From: Volvox africanus | Lineage: Eukaryota > Chlorophyta > Chlorophyceae > Chlamydomonadales > Volvocaceae | Reading direction: 5' to 3' | Assembly (NCBI GenBank): GCA_030268105.1 | Contig: BSDZ01000004.1 | Location: forward strand, 7,607,501 to 7,671,500 | Length of the DNA: 64,000 nt | Part shown: positions 46,501 to 57,495 of the stretch, one piece after another | How the letters are laid out: every line of letters begins with the position of its first letter | How positions within the stretch are numbered: position 1 is the first letter of the stretch | The notes under the pieces: model-generated | Seen by the model: the letters and a program-made list of their open reading frames with translations, nothing else | Told to the model about the DNA's origin: nothing | Databases searched by the model: none | Position numbers and translations under genes: made by a program

Positions 46501-49500
46501 GGTGGGGGTGACGGCGGCGGCGGAGAGGGGGGTAGAGGGGACGGAGGAGGTGGCGGTGGTGAGGGCGGCGGTGATGGCGCTGGGGATGGTGGCGATGGTG
46601 GTGACGGCGGTGGGTAAGGTGGCGGCGATGGTGGAGGAGAGGGCGGTGGAGAGGGCGGCGGTGGTGAGGGAGGTAGAGGTGATGGTGGAGGCGGGGAAGG
46701 AGGTGCGGGTGATGGCGGCGGTGGAGACGGGGGTGGAGGTGATGGAGGAGGAGGGGAGGGGGGTGGGGATGACGGCGGCGGCGAAGAGGGGGGTAGAGGG
46801 GACGGCGGAGGTGGCGGTGGCGGCGATGGCGGTGGTGAGGGCGGCGGTGATGGCGCTGGGGATGGTGGCGGTGGTGGTGACGGCGTTGGGTAGGGAGGCG
46901 GCGATGGTGGAGGAGAGGGCGGTGGAGAGGGCGGCGGTGGTGAGGGAGGTAGAGGTGATGGTGGAGGCGGGGAAGGAGGTGGGGGTGATGGCGGTGGTGG
47001 GGACGGGGGTGGAGGTGATGAAGGAGGAGGGGAGGGGGGTGGAGGTGATGGTGGAGGCGGGGAGGGTGGCAGAGGGGACGGAGGAGGTGGCGGTGGTGGT
47101 GACGGCGGTGGAAAGGATGGTAGGGACGGTGGCGGCGATGGCGGAGGTGAGGGCGGCGGTGATGGCGCTGGGGATGGCGGCGGTGGTGGTGACGGCGGTG
47201 GGTAGGGTGGCGGCGATGGTGGAGGAGTGGGCGGTGGAAAGGGCGGCGGTGGCGAGGGGGGTGGCGGCGATGGAGGCGGGGAGGGAGGTGGGGGTGATGG
47301 TGGAGGCGGGGAAGGAGGTGGGGGTGATGGCGGCGGTGGGGACGGGGGTGGAGGTGATGGAGGAGGAGGGGAGGGGGGTGGGGGTGACGGCGGCGGCGGA
47401 GAGGGGGATAGAGGGGACGGAGGAGGTGGCGGTGGAGGCGATGGCGGTGGTGAGGGCGGCGGTGACGGCGGTGGGTAGGGTGGCGGCGATGGTGGAGGAG
47501 AGGGCGGTGGAGAGGGCGGCGGTGGTGAGGGAGGTAGAGGTGATGGTGGAGGCGGGGAGGGTGGCAGAGGGGATGGAGGAGGTGGCGGTGGTGGTGACGG
47601 CGGTGGAAAGGATGGTAGGGACGGTGGAGGCGATGGCGGTGGTGAGGGGGGCGGTGATGGCGCTGGGGACGGTGGCGGTGGTAATGACGGCGGTGGGTAG
47701 GGTGGCGGCGATGGTGAAGGAGAGGGCGGTAGAAAGGGCGGCGGTGGCGAGGGGGGTGAAGGCAATGGTGGAGGCGGGGAGGGAGGTGGGGGTGATGGTG
47801 GAGGCGGAAAAGGGGGTGGAGGTGATGGCGGCGGTGGGGACGGGGGTGGAGGTGATGGAGGAGGAGGGGAGGGAGGTGGGGGTGACGGCGGCGGAGGAGA
47901 GAGGGGTAGAGGGGACGGAGGAGGTGGCGGTGGCGGCGATGGCGGTGGTGAGGGCGGCGGTGATGGCGCTGGGGACGGTGGCGGTGGTGGTGACGGCGGT
48001 GGGTAGGGTGGCGGCGATGGTGGAGGAGAGGGCGGTGGAGAGGGCGGCGGTGGTGAGGGAGGTGGAGGTGATGGTGGAGGCGGGGAATGAGGTGGGAGTG
48101 ATGGCGGTGGTGGGGACGGGGGTGGAGGTGATGGTGGAGGCGGGGAGGGTGGCAGAGGGGACGGAGGAGGTGGCGGTGGTGGTGACGGCGGTGGAAAGGA
48201 TGGTAGGGACGGTGGCGGCGATGGCGGTGGTGAGGGGGGCGGTGATGGCGCTGGGGATGGCGGCGGTGGTGGTGACGGCGGTGGGTAGGGTGGCGGCGAT
48301 GGTGGAGGAGAGGGCGGTGGAGAGGGCGGCGGTGGTGAGGGAGGTGGGGGTGATGGTGGAGGCGGGGAAGGAGGTGGGGGTGATGGCGGTGGTGGGGACG
48401 GGGGTGGAGGTGATGGTGGAGGCGGGGAGGGTGGCAGAGGGGACGGAGGAGGTGGCGGTGGTGGTGACGGCGGTGGAAAGGATGGTAGGGACGGTGGCGG
48501 CGATGGCGGTGGTGAGGGGGGCGGTGATGGCGCTGGGGATGGCGGCGGTGGTGGTGACGGCGGTGGGTAGGGAGGCGGCGATGGTGGAGGAGAGGGCGGT
48601 GGAGAGGGCGGCGGTGGTGAGGGAGGTGGAGGTGATGGTGGAGGCGGGGAAGGAGGTGGGGGTGATGGCGGTGGTGGGGACGGGGGTGGAGGTGATCGCG
48701 GCGGTGGGGACGGGGGTGGAGGTGATGGAGGAGGAGGGGAGGGGGGTGGGGGTGACGGCGGCGGAGGAGAGAGGGGTAGAGGGGACGGAGGAGGTGGCGG
48801 TGGCGGCGATGGCGGTGGTGAGGGCGGCGGTGATGGCGCTGGGGACGGTGGCGATGGTGGTGACGGCGGTGGGTAGGGAGGCGGCGATGGTGGAGGAGAG
48901 GGCGGTGGAGAGGGCGGCGGTGGTGAGGGAGGTGGAGGTGATGGTGGAGGCGGGGAAGGAGGTGGGGGTGATGGCGGTGGTGGGGACGGGGGTGGAGGTG
49001 ATGGTGGAGGAGGGGAGGGGGGTGGGGGTGACGGCGGCGGCGGAGAGGGGGATAGAGGGGACGGAGGAGGTGGCGGTGGCGGCGATGGCGGTGGTGAGGG
49101 GGGCGGTGATGGCGCTGGGGATGGCGGCGGTGGTGGTGACGGCGGTGGGTAGGGTGGCGGCGATGGTGGAGGAGAGGGCGGTGGAGAGGGCGGCGGTGGT
49201 GAGGGAGGTGGGGGTGATGGTGGAGGCGGGGAAGGAGGTGGGGGTGATGGCGGTGGTGGGGACGGGGGTGGAGGTGATGGTGGAGGCGGGGAGGGTGGCA
49301 GAGGGGACGGAGGAGGTGGCGGTGGTGGTGACGGCGGTGGAAAGGATGGTAGGGACGGTGGCGGCGATGGCGGTGGTGAGGGGGGCGGTGATGGCGCTGG
49401 GGATGGCGGCGGTGGTGGTGACGGCGGTGGGTAGGGAGGCGGCGATGGTGGAGGAGAGGGCGGTGGAGAGGGCGGCGGTGGTGAGGGAGGTGGAGGTGAT

Positions 49501-51749
49501 GGTGGAGGCGGGGAAGGAGGTGGGGGTGATGGCGGTGGTGGGGACGGGGGTGGAGGTGATCGCGGCGGTGGGGACGGGGGTGGAGGTGATGGAGGAGGAG
49601 GGGAGGGGGGTGGGGGTGACGGCGGCGGAGGAGAGAGGGGTAGAGGGGACGGAGGAGGTGGCGGTGGCGGCGATGGCGGTGGTGAGGGTGGCGGTGATGG
49701 CGCTGGGGACGGTGGCGATGGTGGTGACGGCGGTGGGTAGGGAGGCGGCGATGGTGGAGGAGAGGGCGGTGGAGAGGGCGGCGGTGGTGAGGGAGGTGGA
49801 GGTGATGGTGGAGGCGGGGAAGGAGGTGGGGGTGATGGCGGTGGTGGGGACGGGGGTGGAGGTGATGGTGGAGGAGGGGAGGGGGGTGGGGGTGACGGCG
49901 GCGGCGGAGAGGGGGGTAGAGGGGACGGAGGAGGTGGCGGTGGCGGCGATGGCGGTGGTGAGGGGGGCGGTGATGGCGCTGGGGATGGCGGCGGTGGTGG
50001 TGACGGCGGTGGGTAGGGTGGCGGCGATGGTGGAGGAGAGGACGGTGGAGAGGGCGGCGGTGGTGAGGGAGGTGGAGGTGATGGTGGAGGCGGGGAAGGA
50101 GGTGGGGGTGATGGCGGTGGTGGGGACGGGGGTGGAGGTGATGGTGGAGGCGGGGAGGGTGGCAGAGGGGACGGAGGAGGTGGCGGTGGTGGTGACGGCG
50201 GTGGAAAGGATGGTAGGGACGGTGGCGGCGATGGCGGTGGTGAGGGGGGCGGTGATGGCGCTGGGGATGGCGGCGGTGGTGGTGACGGCGGTGGGTAGGG
50301 TGGCGGCGATGGTGGAGGAGAGGGCGGTGGAGAGGGCGGCGGTGGTGAGGGAGGTGGGGGTGATGGTGGAGGCGGGGAAGGAGGTGGGGGTGATGGCGGT
50401 GGTGGGGACGGGGGTGGAGGTGATGGTGGAGGCGGGGAGGGTGGCAGAGGGGACGGAGGAGGTGGCGGTGGCGGCGATGGCGGTGGTGAGGGGGGCGGTG
50501 ATGGCGCTGGGGATGGCGGCGGTGGTGGTGACGGCGGTGGGTAGGGTGGCGGCGATGGTGGAGGAGAGGGCGGTGGAGAGGGCGGCGGTGGTGAGGGAGG
50601 TGGAGGTGATGGTGGAGGCGGGGAGGGTGGCAGAGGGGATGGAGGAGGTGGCGGTGGTGGTGACGGTGCTGGAAAGGACGGCAGGGACGGTGGCGGCGAT
50701 GGCGGTGGTGAGGGGGGCGGTGATGGCGCTGGGGATGGCGGCGGTGGTGGTGACGGCGGTGGGTAGGGTGGCGGCGATGGTTGAGGAGAGGGCGGTTGAG
50801 AGGGCGGCGGTGGCGAGGGGGGTGGAGGCGATGGTGGAGGCGGGGAGTGAGATGGGGGTGATGGTGGAGGCGGAAAAGGGGGTGGGGTTGATGGCGGCGG
50901 TGGTGAGGAGGGTGGAGGTGATGGAGGAGGAAAGGGGAAAGAAGGCGGTGTGGATGGTGGTGGTGGCGGAGGTGGGGGTGGTGGCGGATAGGGGGTTGGA
51001 GTTGACGCAGATGTGGAGTTCGTTGGTGCTGAATGCGCAGGGGATGAGGGAGGAAGGGGTAGAGCTGGTGGTAGCAGAGGCGGATGATTGGGTGGTGGAG
51101 GTGACGTTGACGGTGGCGGTATGAGTGGGTCTGGCTGGACTACGGAGGCCAAAACGGGAGGGCTTCGTCGCCTTAGTAGGGGCGGTGGAGGGGGTGGAGG
51201 GGGGGACGGTGGGCGGCGGATTCGCCCTGGAGCGACCGGTGGTCGTGATTGCCGCGGTGGCAGGCGTGGAGGGCGACGTGGAAGGCGGGGTGGGCGACGA
51301 GGGGGTAACGGCGGTCTCGGTGATTTACCATTTTCACCGAATCCACCCATGACGCCTTCGGCGTCCGGAGGTGAGTCGGCGACAAGTTGGGAACTGTTGC
51401 CCGAGTTGCTCGGTGGTGCTGGAGAGGTTTCGCCACCATTACCAGATCCAACCTCCGCCCCAAATTTCGAATCAAGGCTCCCGTCGTACGACTCACTGTA
51501 TGCATCCTCGTACAAATTGACTGCAGCCATTGACCGACCCGGCAACAGTGCTTGCCCGGTCGCCAGGAAATTGGTTTCATGAATTGTGGACAGTAACACC
51601 GCGGCTACAGCCAATAGTAGGGTGGCGGTTATTGTGTTCAAGCCCCCAACAACAACACGTGCACGACGGCGTTGCCGCACGACACTCCCCCCCTTGCTAG
51701 GCGTCCGGTAATTACCAAATCCATCACAGCGTCCACAAGAAGACGACAT
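40507..51749 (-). CDS. Giant hydroxyproline-rich glyoxal/galactose-oxidase-like copper radical oxidase
   Basis: Five minus-strand exons in perfect phase: 51749-43018, 42796-42628, 42480-42286, 41801-41583 and 41388-40507 (3,398 residues). The N-terminus has a basic cluster and one hydrophobic helix (about 32-54), acting as signal anchor or signal peptide. Residues about 140-2775 are Pro/Ser repeats typical of hydroxyproline-rich wall proteins. The C-terminal 600 residues match glyoxal oxidase: FCCGH (Cys2858) and RRWYPS (Tyr2912) for the Cys-Tyr radical cofactor, MYHS (Tyr3152, His3153) and THSYNTHQR (His3264) as copper ligands. A galactose-oxidase-like C-terminal domain and a short Pro-rich, Arg-rich tail follow. 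All active-site residues are present, so it should oxidise aldehydes or primary alcohols to give H2O2 at the cell surface or matrix. The exact substrate is unknown. Confidence 0.93.
41868..41945. repeat. (TCACCCC)n heptanucleotide array in oxidase intron
   Basis: About ten TCACCCC units on the plus strand inside the intron between exons 3 and 4 of the oxidase gene. A (CT)n and (CA)n stretch follows to about 42010. Confidence 0.95.
43420..51330 (-). repeat. Coding minisatellite: nested (SPPP)n / higher-order Pro-Ser repeats
   Basis: About 7.9 kb inside exon 1 of the oxidase, G-rich on the plus strand. Short units (SPPPP, SPPP) are organised in roughly twenty higher-order units of mostly about 250-310 bp. 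Each is marked by PPPYPPPSPP, then SPAPSPPPSPPPSPP, then alternately SLPSFPPPSP or a PPPPPPPSPLPPSP block. Neighbouring units are nearly identical, which points to recent unequal exchange. Alternative frames, including a plus-strand frame from 44360 to 51124, are open only because the repeat lacks stop codons. Confidence 0.95.
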
Positions 51750-54700
51750 CTCAGAACTGGGTTCCCGGCGTCGTTGCGGAATTAGTTGCGGCCGGTTGAG
51801 ATCCGCTGATTCCGTGGAGGTTTCTGTTGCAGCTGTCGTAAAAAAGGGATCTCCGAAGGCCCTCGCTGCTGTTTGACAAGCGCTCGTTAATTTTCTTTTA
51901 TACGAAATTTAATCCAGTAATCCAAAAGCCAATATCACAGGGGTTGCTTTTTTATGTGCTCCGCGTCGTCGCGAAGTTGAGCCTCATCCTATGGTGGGCT
52001 ATCATTTTTCAGAAGCACATTTTCTCTATCCCTTAGTTGGGGTCTTCCATGCAATTCTGAGTCTTCAGAACGTCATGACGAGAGCGGTTCTGTTGTATAA
52101 CATGAACATGCCAGCAGCGTAGACTTCAATTACTTTTTATCTAAAGTTATAAAACATATGTTCTAATGATCAATTACATCAATTAATAAGAAACAAGTGC
52201 ATGGTTCGTTACCAGTCTAACTAGTATTTTTTAAAAGTGCTCCTTCCGCTTAGCACAAACCTATACTTTAACTGTTGTTTCATCTTTTCGTCATTTTCAG
52301 ATGTACGCTGTAGCACTTACAGACTTTTACGGTACTCTGGTACCAGGTAGGAAGCGGTGGGCGGCCGTACCGATGGCCGGTCAGGAAGCAACTTACAGCA
52401 CCATCAAAAACAAGACTGGAATCCATAATCCGCACCTATCAAAAATTATCTCTCAGACAAACCACGCATGTTGTAAACGTCCAACATCGCTTCTGTGCAC
52501 CTTCGAACCGCCGGACCGCAGTCCGCCCTTTGTCATCCGGGCATAATTGAAAACGGATTCCGGGATAGCCGCAGACGTTGCACAAACAGATTACTTTTAT
52601 AAAAATTATTACATTCTTTTTGTAATTTGGAAAAGTACCCGTCGCTTGTGTCTGCTGTATCCTGTCCGGTGTGTCGATACTTGACAACAACCAAGAGCAT
52701 AAGGCGTTATTGTCTGCGTTTGCTACCATCGAAATAGGTATGCTTTCATTTAGACACCTGAGCTAAAAGCCTCGAATGGTGCACATCAGACTGTAACTGG
52801 CTCTATACACACCTGTACACCAGCACAAATAAATCTTGTGTCGTTTGGACAAACCTTCAAAGCGCTTAAAAGAGACTGGTCAGAAGTATAGTGATTTCAT
52901 ATTTGCAATTAATATTTTTCCTGGCCCTGTGGCTGTCTAGAGCAACATCCAAAACTCAACACGACTTGATTGGCAGCACTCATGTGGCTATGAATGGCAG
53001 CATATGACGCAAATAGCCGTCAGAGACAAGCAATTCAGACCTGACCACGTCATCATTCGTCTGGTTATATATTTTCTAATACACACCAAGGCAAAGAAGA
53101 AACCTGCGATAATGGAGCCTTTGAACAGGTTTTGGCGGCGCCCGCAGATGCCCGCAGTAAGCGCACCAACACAGAGGATATCAACGCGATACGTGTATCA
53201 ATACTTGTATCAGATCAAAACAGTTCCTTACACAGCAACTTTTGCACGGACCCGAATGTAGCGGAATCACGGGTATGTAGCATCCACGAGCATCCAGGTA
53301 CAAGTGGAGTACTGAGGACTGCATTGAATTAAAAAAAGGATGTAACATTGACAGTGAGGATAGTGGGATTTAGCTGAGACGTACCCGAATTAACTTCAGT
53401 AGCAGTCTGCTGAACGTGCGAGGTAGGTACGTGGGCCAGAACTACTCCGCGGCATCAGGATTACGACGCCAGGCATGTCGAGGCTTGGAATCTGCCTGCC
53501 TGTCGTTCATCTCGCCCCTCGTATTCGTGGACGGCGCGATGCATCCATACCCGCACCTTACATCCCTCCCATCCAGAAAAAAAAGAAGAATTCGTCAGGC
53601 TTCAAGAGTTTTCACAAGACATGTTAAATCGTTATAAAAACTGCTTTCTTGTAAAATGTAACCGCAGCAATTCAGGATCGCTGTGAGGTCGAACGTTCAG
53701 AAACAACGTACATTCCGGACATCTCAAGGCTAGGTACATGTGATAACTTGAAAAGCCAATATCGCAGCCATGACTCGTATGGCGAAAGTATTTCACGCCT
53801 TGCTTTCCCGCAGAAACCTATAGACCCGATGGCTGTACATTTTATGCATCATACGTAACACGCAGCCGTCAGGTCTGGTCAATTTCACTGGGTAGAAATC
53901 CAGCTGTCCGCCCACCCTTCCTCGCTGGGGTAAGAGGCAGCCCCTTAGTAGCTCAAGGGTAGCTAGTTTCTTCGCTATTCAACAATGGCGGTTAAAACGT
54001 TACATGACTCACCTCGACCCAAATTAAATATACATCGATTGCGGGCGCACCTCTAGGAACTGATCAATTGGTGGTATCGCCAGGTGCAGCGCAAACTAAG
54101 GCTTTCATTTCCTAGCGTACCTTCCCGGCGGGTGCAAACTCCAACAATAGCCCTTTCCTTGGCCGCCTTGCCTAACATGATCTAATACCTCCCTCCTAAT
54201 ACCTCCGCTTTTGTGGTTGTCCTCTCCGCCGGGGTCTGTAACGGGGTTCTAAGCCTGAAACAAATATTTGGCCAACTGAACACACGGAGAGAATCCCAGC
54301 TGGATCACGACTGGGCCATACCCCGATGAATGACTACCCTCCCAGGCTCCCACGCACAGACAATCATGACCACAACTCTGACAAGATTGGCATCGAGATC
54401 GGGTGCAGCATACAGTCCGTTGCCTGGTCTGCCCGCAATGACTCTGAAACAGATGGAAAGAAGTTGAGGGAAGGCCAGACGAGATCTGCCCACGAACTTG
54501 TTCCAGACGCATATGCATGCTGTACATGGAATCCGATATGCGCAGGTTACCCGCCTCGGTTACTACAGACTCCAGCCCACGCGCTTCAAATCGCCCTGAA
54601 CCCCATACGCCACACCTACCACAGTGAGGCAAACAGGTGGTTTCGCCTGTTAACAACCATATCCATAGTACCGCCGACCGACGAAGATTCCGTTTTGCTT

Positions 54701-55101
54701 TTCCAATCAGTTACAAATGAACAAATAAACTGGGCGCGCAACGGACAAAATGTTATGCTGCAGCGGTAAAACGCCTTGTCCACCCCCCAAAGCACTATTG
54801 TAGGAAAGTACACTTGCCTTATGTGCAACAAACATAGGCAAACACGTAGGCATATACGACTGTGCTTACATTGGCTTAGCAGGTGCACTCGACTGGCAGT
54901 TATCATCAAGAAAACCGTCTACATAGCGGATGGAGAGCAGCATTCCGAAAAGCATTCCGCTCCGCGCGGACCAGCCACTGTGGAAAGTGCGGCCATCAAT
55001 TGGGCAGGGTAATGAAGCCGTAGCTTTCATCCTGCGCCACCACCGATGGCAGCATTCCGGCGGGAGAGCACCATACCACCAATATCACCGGCCCGCTTTT
55101 G
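51750..55101. other. Spacer upstream of the oxidase and downstream of the Lys-rich gene
   Basis: Contains the promoter and 5' UTR of the minus-strand oxidase and the 3' flank of the minus-strand gene at 55102. AT-rich stretches lie near 51.9-52.3 and 52.6-53.1 kb. Short open frames (for example 52301-52546 and 54326-54769) show no domain or splice support. Confidence 0.45.
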
Positions 55102-55461
55102 CTATTGAGTATCCATCAAGTCGTTTTTGATGGATTTCGCGCTGCTTCTCTTGACCTTCTTGGTACCCTTTACGATAGGCGCCGCCGCTTCGTCGATGTC
55201 CATCTTGGCCTTCGCCTTCGCCTTGGCAGCCTTAGCAATTACCGACTTAACTTTGTTTTTTGACTCGGCGTCCACGACCTTGATGCCCTTAATGACAACA
55301 CCCTTTCGGATGCGGATGCCTTTGTTCTTCTTGACTTTCTTGACGCCAGCATTCTGCTTCTTGGCCAGTTTCACCGCCCGCTTTTCCGCCTCTGCTTTTT
55401 CACGTTGCAAGTCAAACTCATGTGCCTTTCTTTTTGCGCCTTTGTTGTTCTTCTTGCTCAT
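55102..55461 (-). CDS. Small Lys-rich basic protein, probably nucleolar or nucleic-acid-associated
   Basis: A single-exon frame of 119 residues starting MSKKNNKGAKRKAHEFDLQR. It is dense in Lys/Ala/Val, with a mid-segment KGIRIRKGVVIKGIKVVD and a C-terminal acidic patch (KMDIDEAA) followed by another basic block (KGTKKVKRSSAKS). There is no signal peptide or hydrophobic segment. The composition is that of small ribosome-biogenesis or chromatin proteins, but I cannot assign a family. The regular heptad-like KAKAKAK run and the absence of stops argue for a real gene; no intron is needed. Poly(A)-type TGTAA on the minus strand may lie near 54866. Confidence 0.65.
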   Translation of the reverse strand: MSKKNNKGAKRKAHEFDLQREKAEAEKRAVKLAKKQNAGVKKVKKNKGIRIRKGVVIKGIKVVDAESKNKVKSVIAKAAKAKAKAKMDIDEAAAPIVKGTKKVKRSSAKSIKNDLMDTQ

Positions 55462-57495
55462 CTCTTATATGTGACGTGTAACTCGAAGCAACACGAACAG
55501 AAGGATAATACCAGATCATAGCGCTCAGATTCATGCATGCTTATTGTGAAACTTGGCTAGAACGGTTACATTTGGTTCCGGAGCCCGTCATGCAGCAACT
55601 ATATGGCTCAGTATACATGTCGTTAAACCATATGCAAACTCTAGTTCGGGCAAGAGAGACAATGCCATACTTGCTTTACAACCTCGAGAGAGGTCGTACG
55701 GCCCAAGCGCGCCAGCGCACAAACCCTAACGTCATAGGTCCGCATATCATACAAGGATAAGAACAGAAATAAAAGGACAGAAGAAAAGTTGAAACTGATG
55801 TACACTGCTGACAAGAAACATCCTGGGCTTTGCCGTCTGTGCTATTGATGGGGAGCATGTCGCCGCGGAGATATTTTGTTTACTGTTAGCAGGCCTTTGA
55901 ACGCGTTAGCGAGCGATACTGCGTGTAAGTTTCGGGAAGAACCTGTAGAGGGCAGATATGGCTTAGTCGAGGTGCCTCATGGTGTGGAGGAACGAAGGCA
56001 CGGAGGACAAGTATTTTTCGTTGGACTGCACATGCGGTCTGTATGTCTGGGGGAAGTGTGTGTGTAGGAGTGGGATTGGAGGATGACAGATAAGGCAGGC
56101 GTGTTAGGGTGTAGGGTGTAGTTGTACGATGTTTAGTGTGTGCCTAACCACGATACGGACTTCACATGCAAAACTGACATGGTTTTAGCTATGATCTAAG
56201 GTCTCACGTGACAGGTGATCGGGGAGGTAGTGCTACATGAGGATCAGGTTAAGGGGTCTGTTAGCCAGCCCAGCGGAGGGGTGAGTAGTTGGGGATTTAT
56301 GGGCCCTGAACCCACTGGATTGGGAAGCGAGGGTGTAAGCACGATGGATGGGCATTTGGTTTGCAAAGGTGTTTTGTAAACTTCTGGCTGCAGTCGGTTC
56401 CATTACCACGGGGTAATAGAATCGCCACTCTTGTGCCATAGGGACCCTATACTCGGCTGGGGCTTACAGACCCGAAGGAATACCCAATCCTCCCGAGCAA
56501 CCCAAACTACTGGGGTAAACGAGCTGGATAAATGCATAATTCGAGTATGCGTAGTGATAAACGGAAAATCTACTGTCAGTCAGCTGTGATGACACAAAAC
56601 AGAGAGACTCAGCATATTTTCAGGAAAATGCAGAACTATGGTAGCTGTACTAACTTTCTCCGGAGATGCATAGCTAGACAATTTTCTCTACCCGGCCAAT
56701 CAACCACCAATCGAGTTAGCATTGATGGCATGCAGTATGTGCGCATGTGAATGTTTGTGTGTATGGTAAAGTACCTGACGCTGACATACCCTACGGCATT
56801 CCAGCTATGGCCAAGCGTCAATCAGGGTGTTTGGGTGGAGGCCCAATAACTCTTTCCTAGCTTTTAGCGAATAGGTTACTTGCACCAGTTATATTTGAGA
56901 ACCGTAGTTTACCGTCTCCATAGGTTGACGGTTTCTCGGCCGCTAACGAGCTATAGATTGAGACCTCTTTGGAGGTTCTGGCCACTATGAATAGCACAAC
57001 TGGCAACGCCCGGCACTAGATTATCTGTGTTGACCGTGAGATCTAGTTGTGTGGCATGCACTTGCGCAAAAATAAAAAAATTCATAATTTTCCGTCGTAC
57101 TCGTCGTCCATAGAACTAGTGCAACGCGACAACGGCGTAGCTTCTTTGGTCAACTACCTAAATTTCAAGCACGACAATGATAGATAGAACTGAATTAATA
57201 AATATTATTAGATCGGAAATATCTTACTGAGTCAATAGTAGAAAAGGCAAAATAGCGCTGTCTGTCGTACTCAGCTGTGGGCGGGAGTTTGAACTACATA
57301 GATCCGAGCTTGCTGAGTGTGTCCCATACCGTGCAAGCTTAATCTTACATTCCAAGCTGCATGCCAATACACTCCTACCGGCATAAAGTCTTTTAAACAT
57401 TCATCAATCGTATCTTCGTGGCTGGCACCGCACCAGTTACTATTCCACAGGATTTCACTTCTTAATTCGGATTTCCAACTAAATTTAAATTTTCC
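55462..57495. other. Spacer between divergent Lys-rich and GmrSD-like genes
   Basis: Presumed promoters of both genes. The short open frames in this stretch lack splice or family support, and AT-rich stretches lie near 57.05-57.25 kb. No exon was recognised. Confidence 0.45.

Noticed and set aside
44360..51124. Plus-strand open frame of 2,254 codons rich in Val/Glu/Met/Ala.
   Set aside because: It is antisense to the Pro/Ser repeat of the oxidase. The repeat lacks stop codons in several frames. The frame shows no domain and ends with the repeat, while the minus-strand frame continues into a genuine oxidase.
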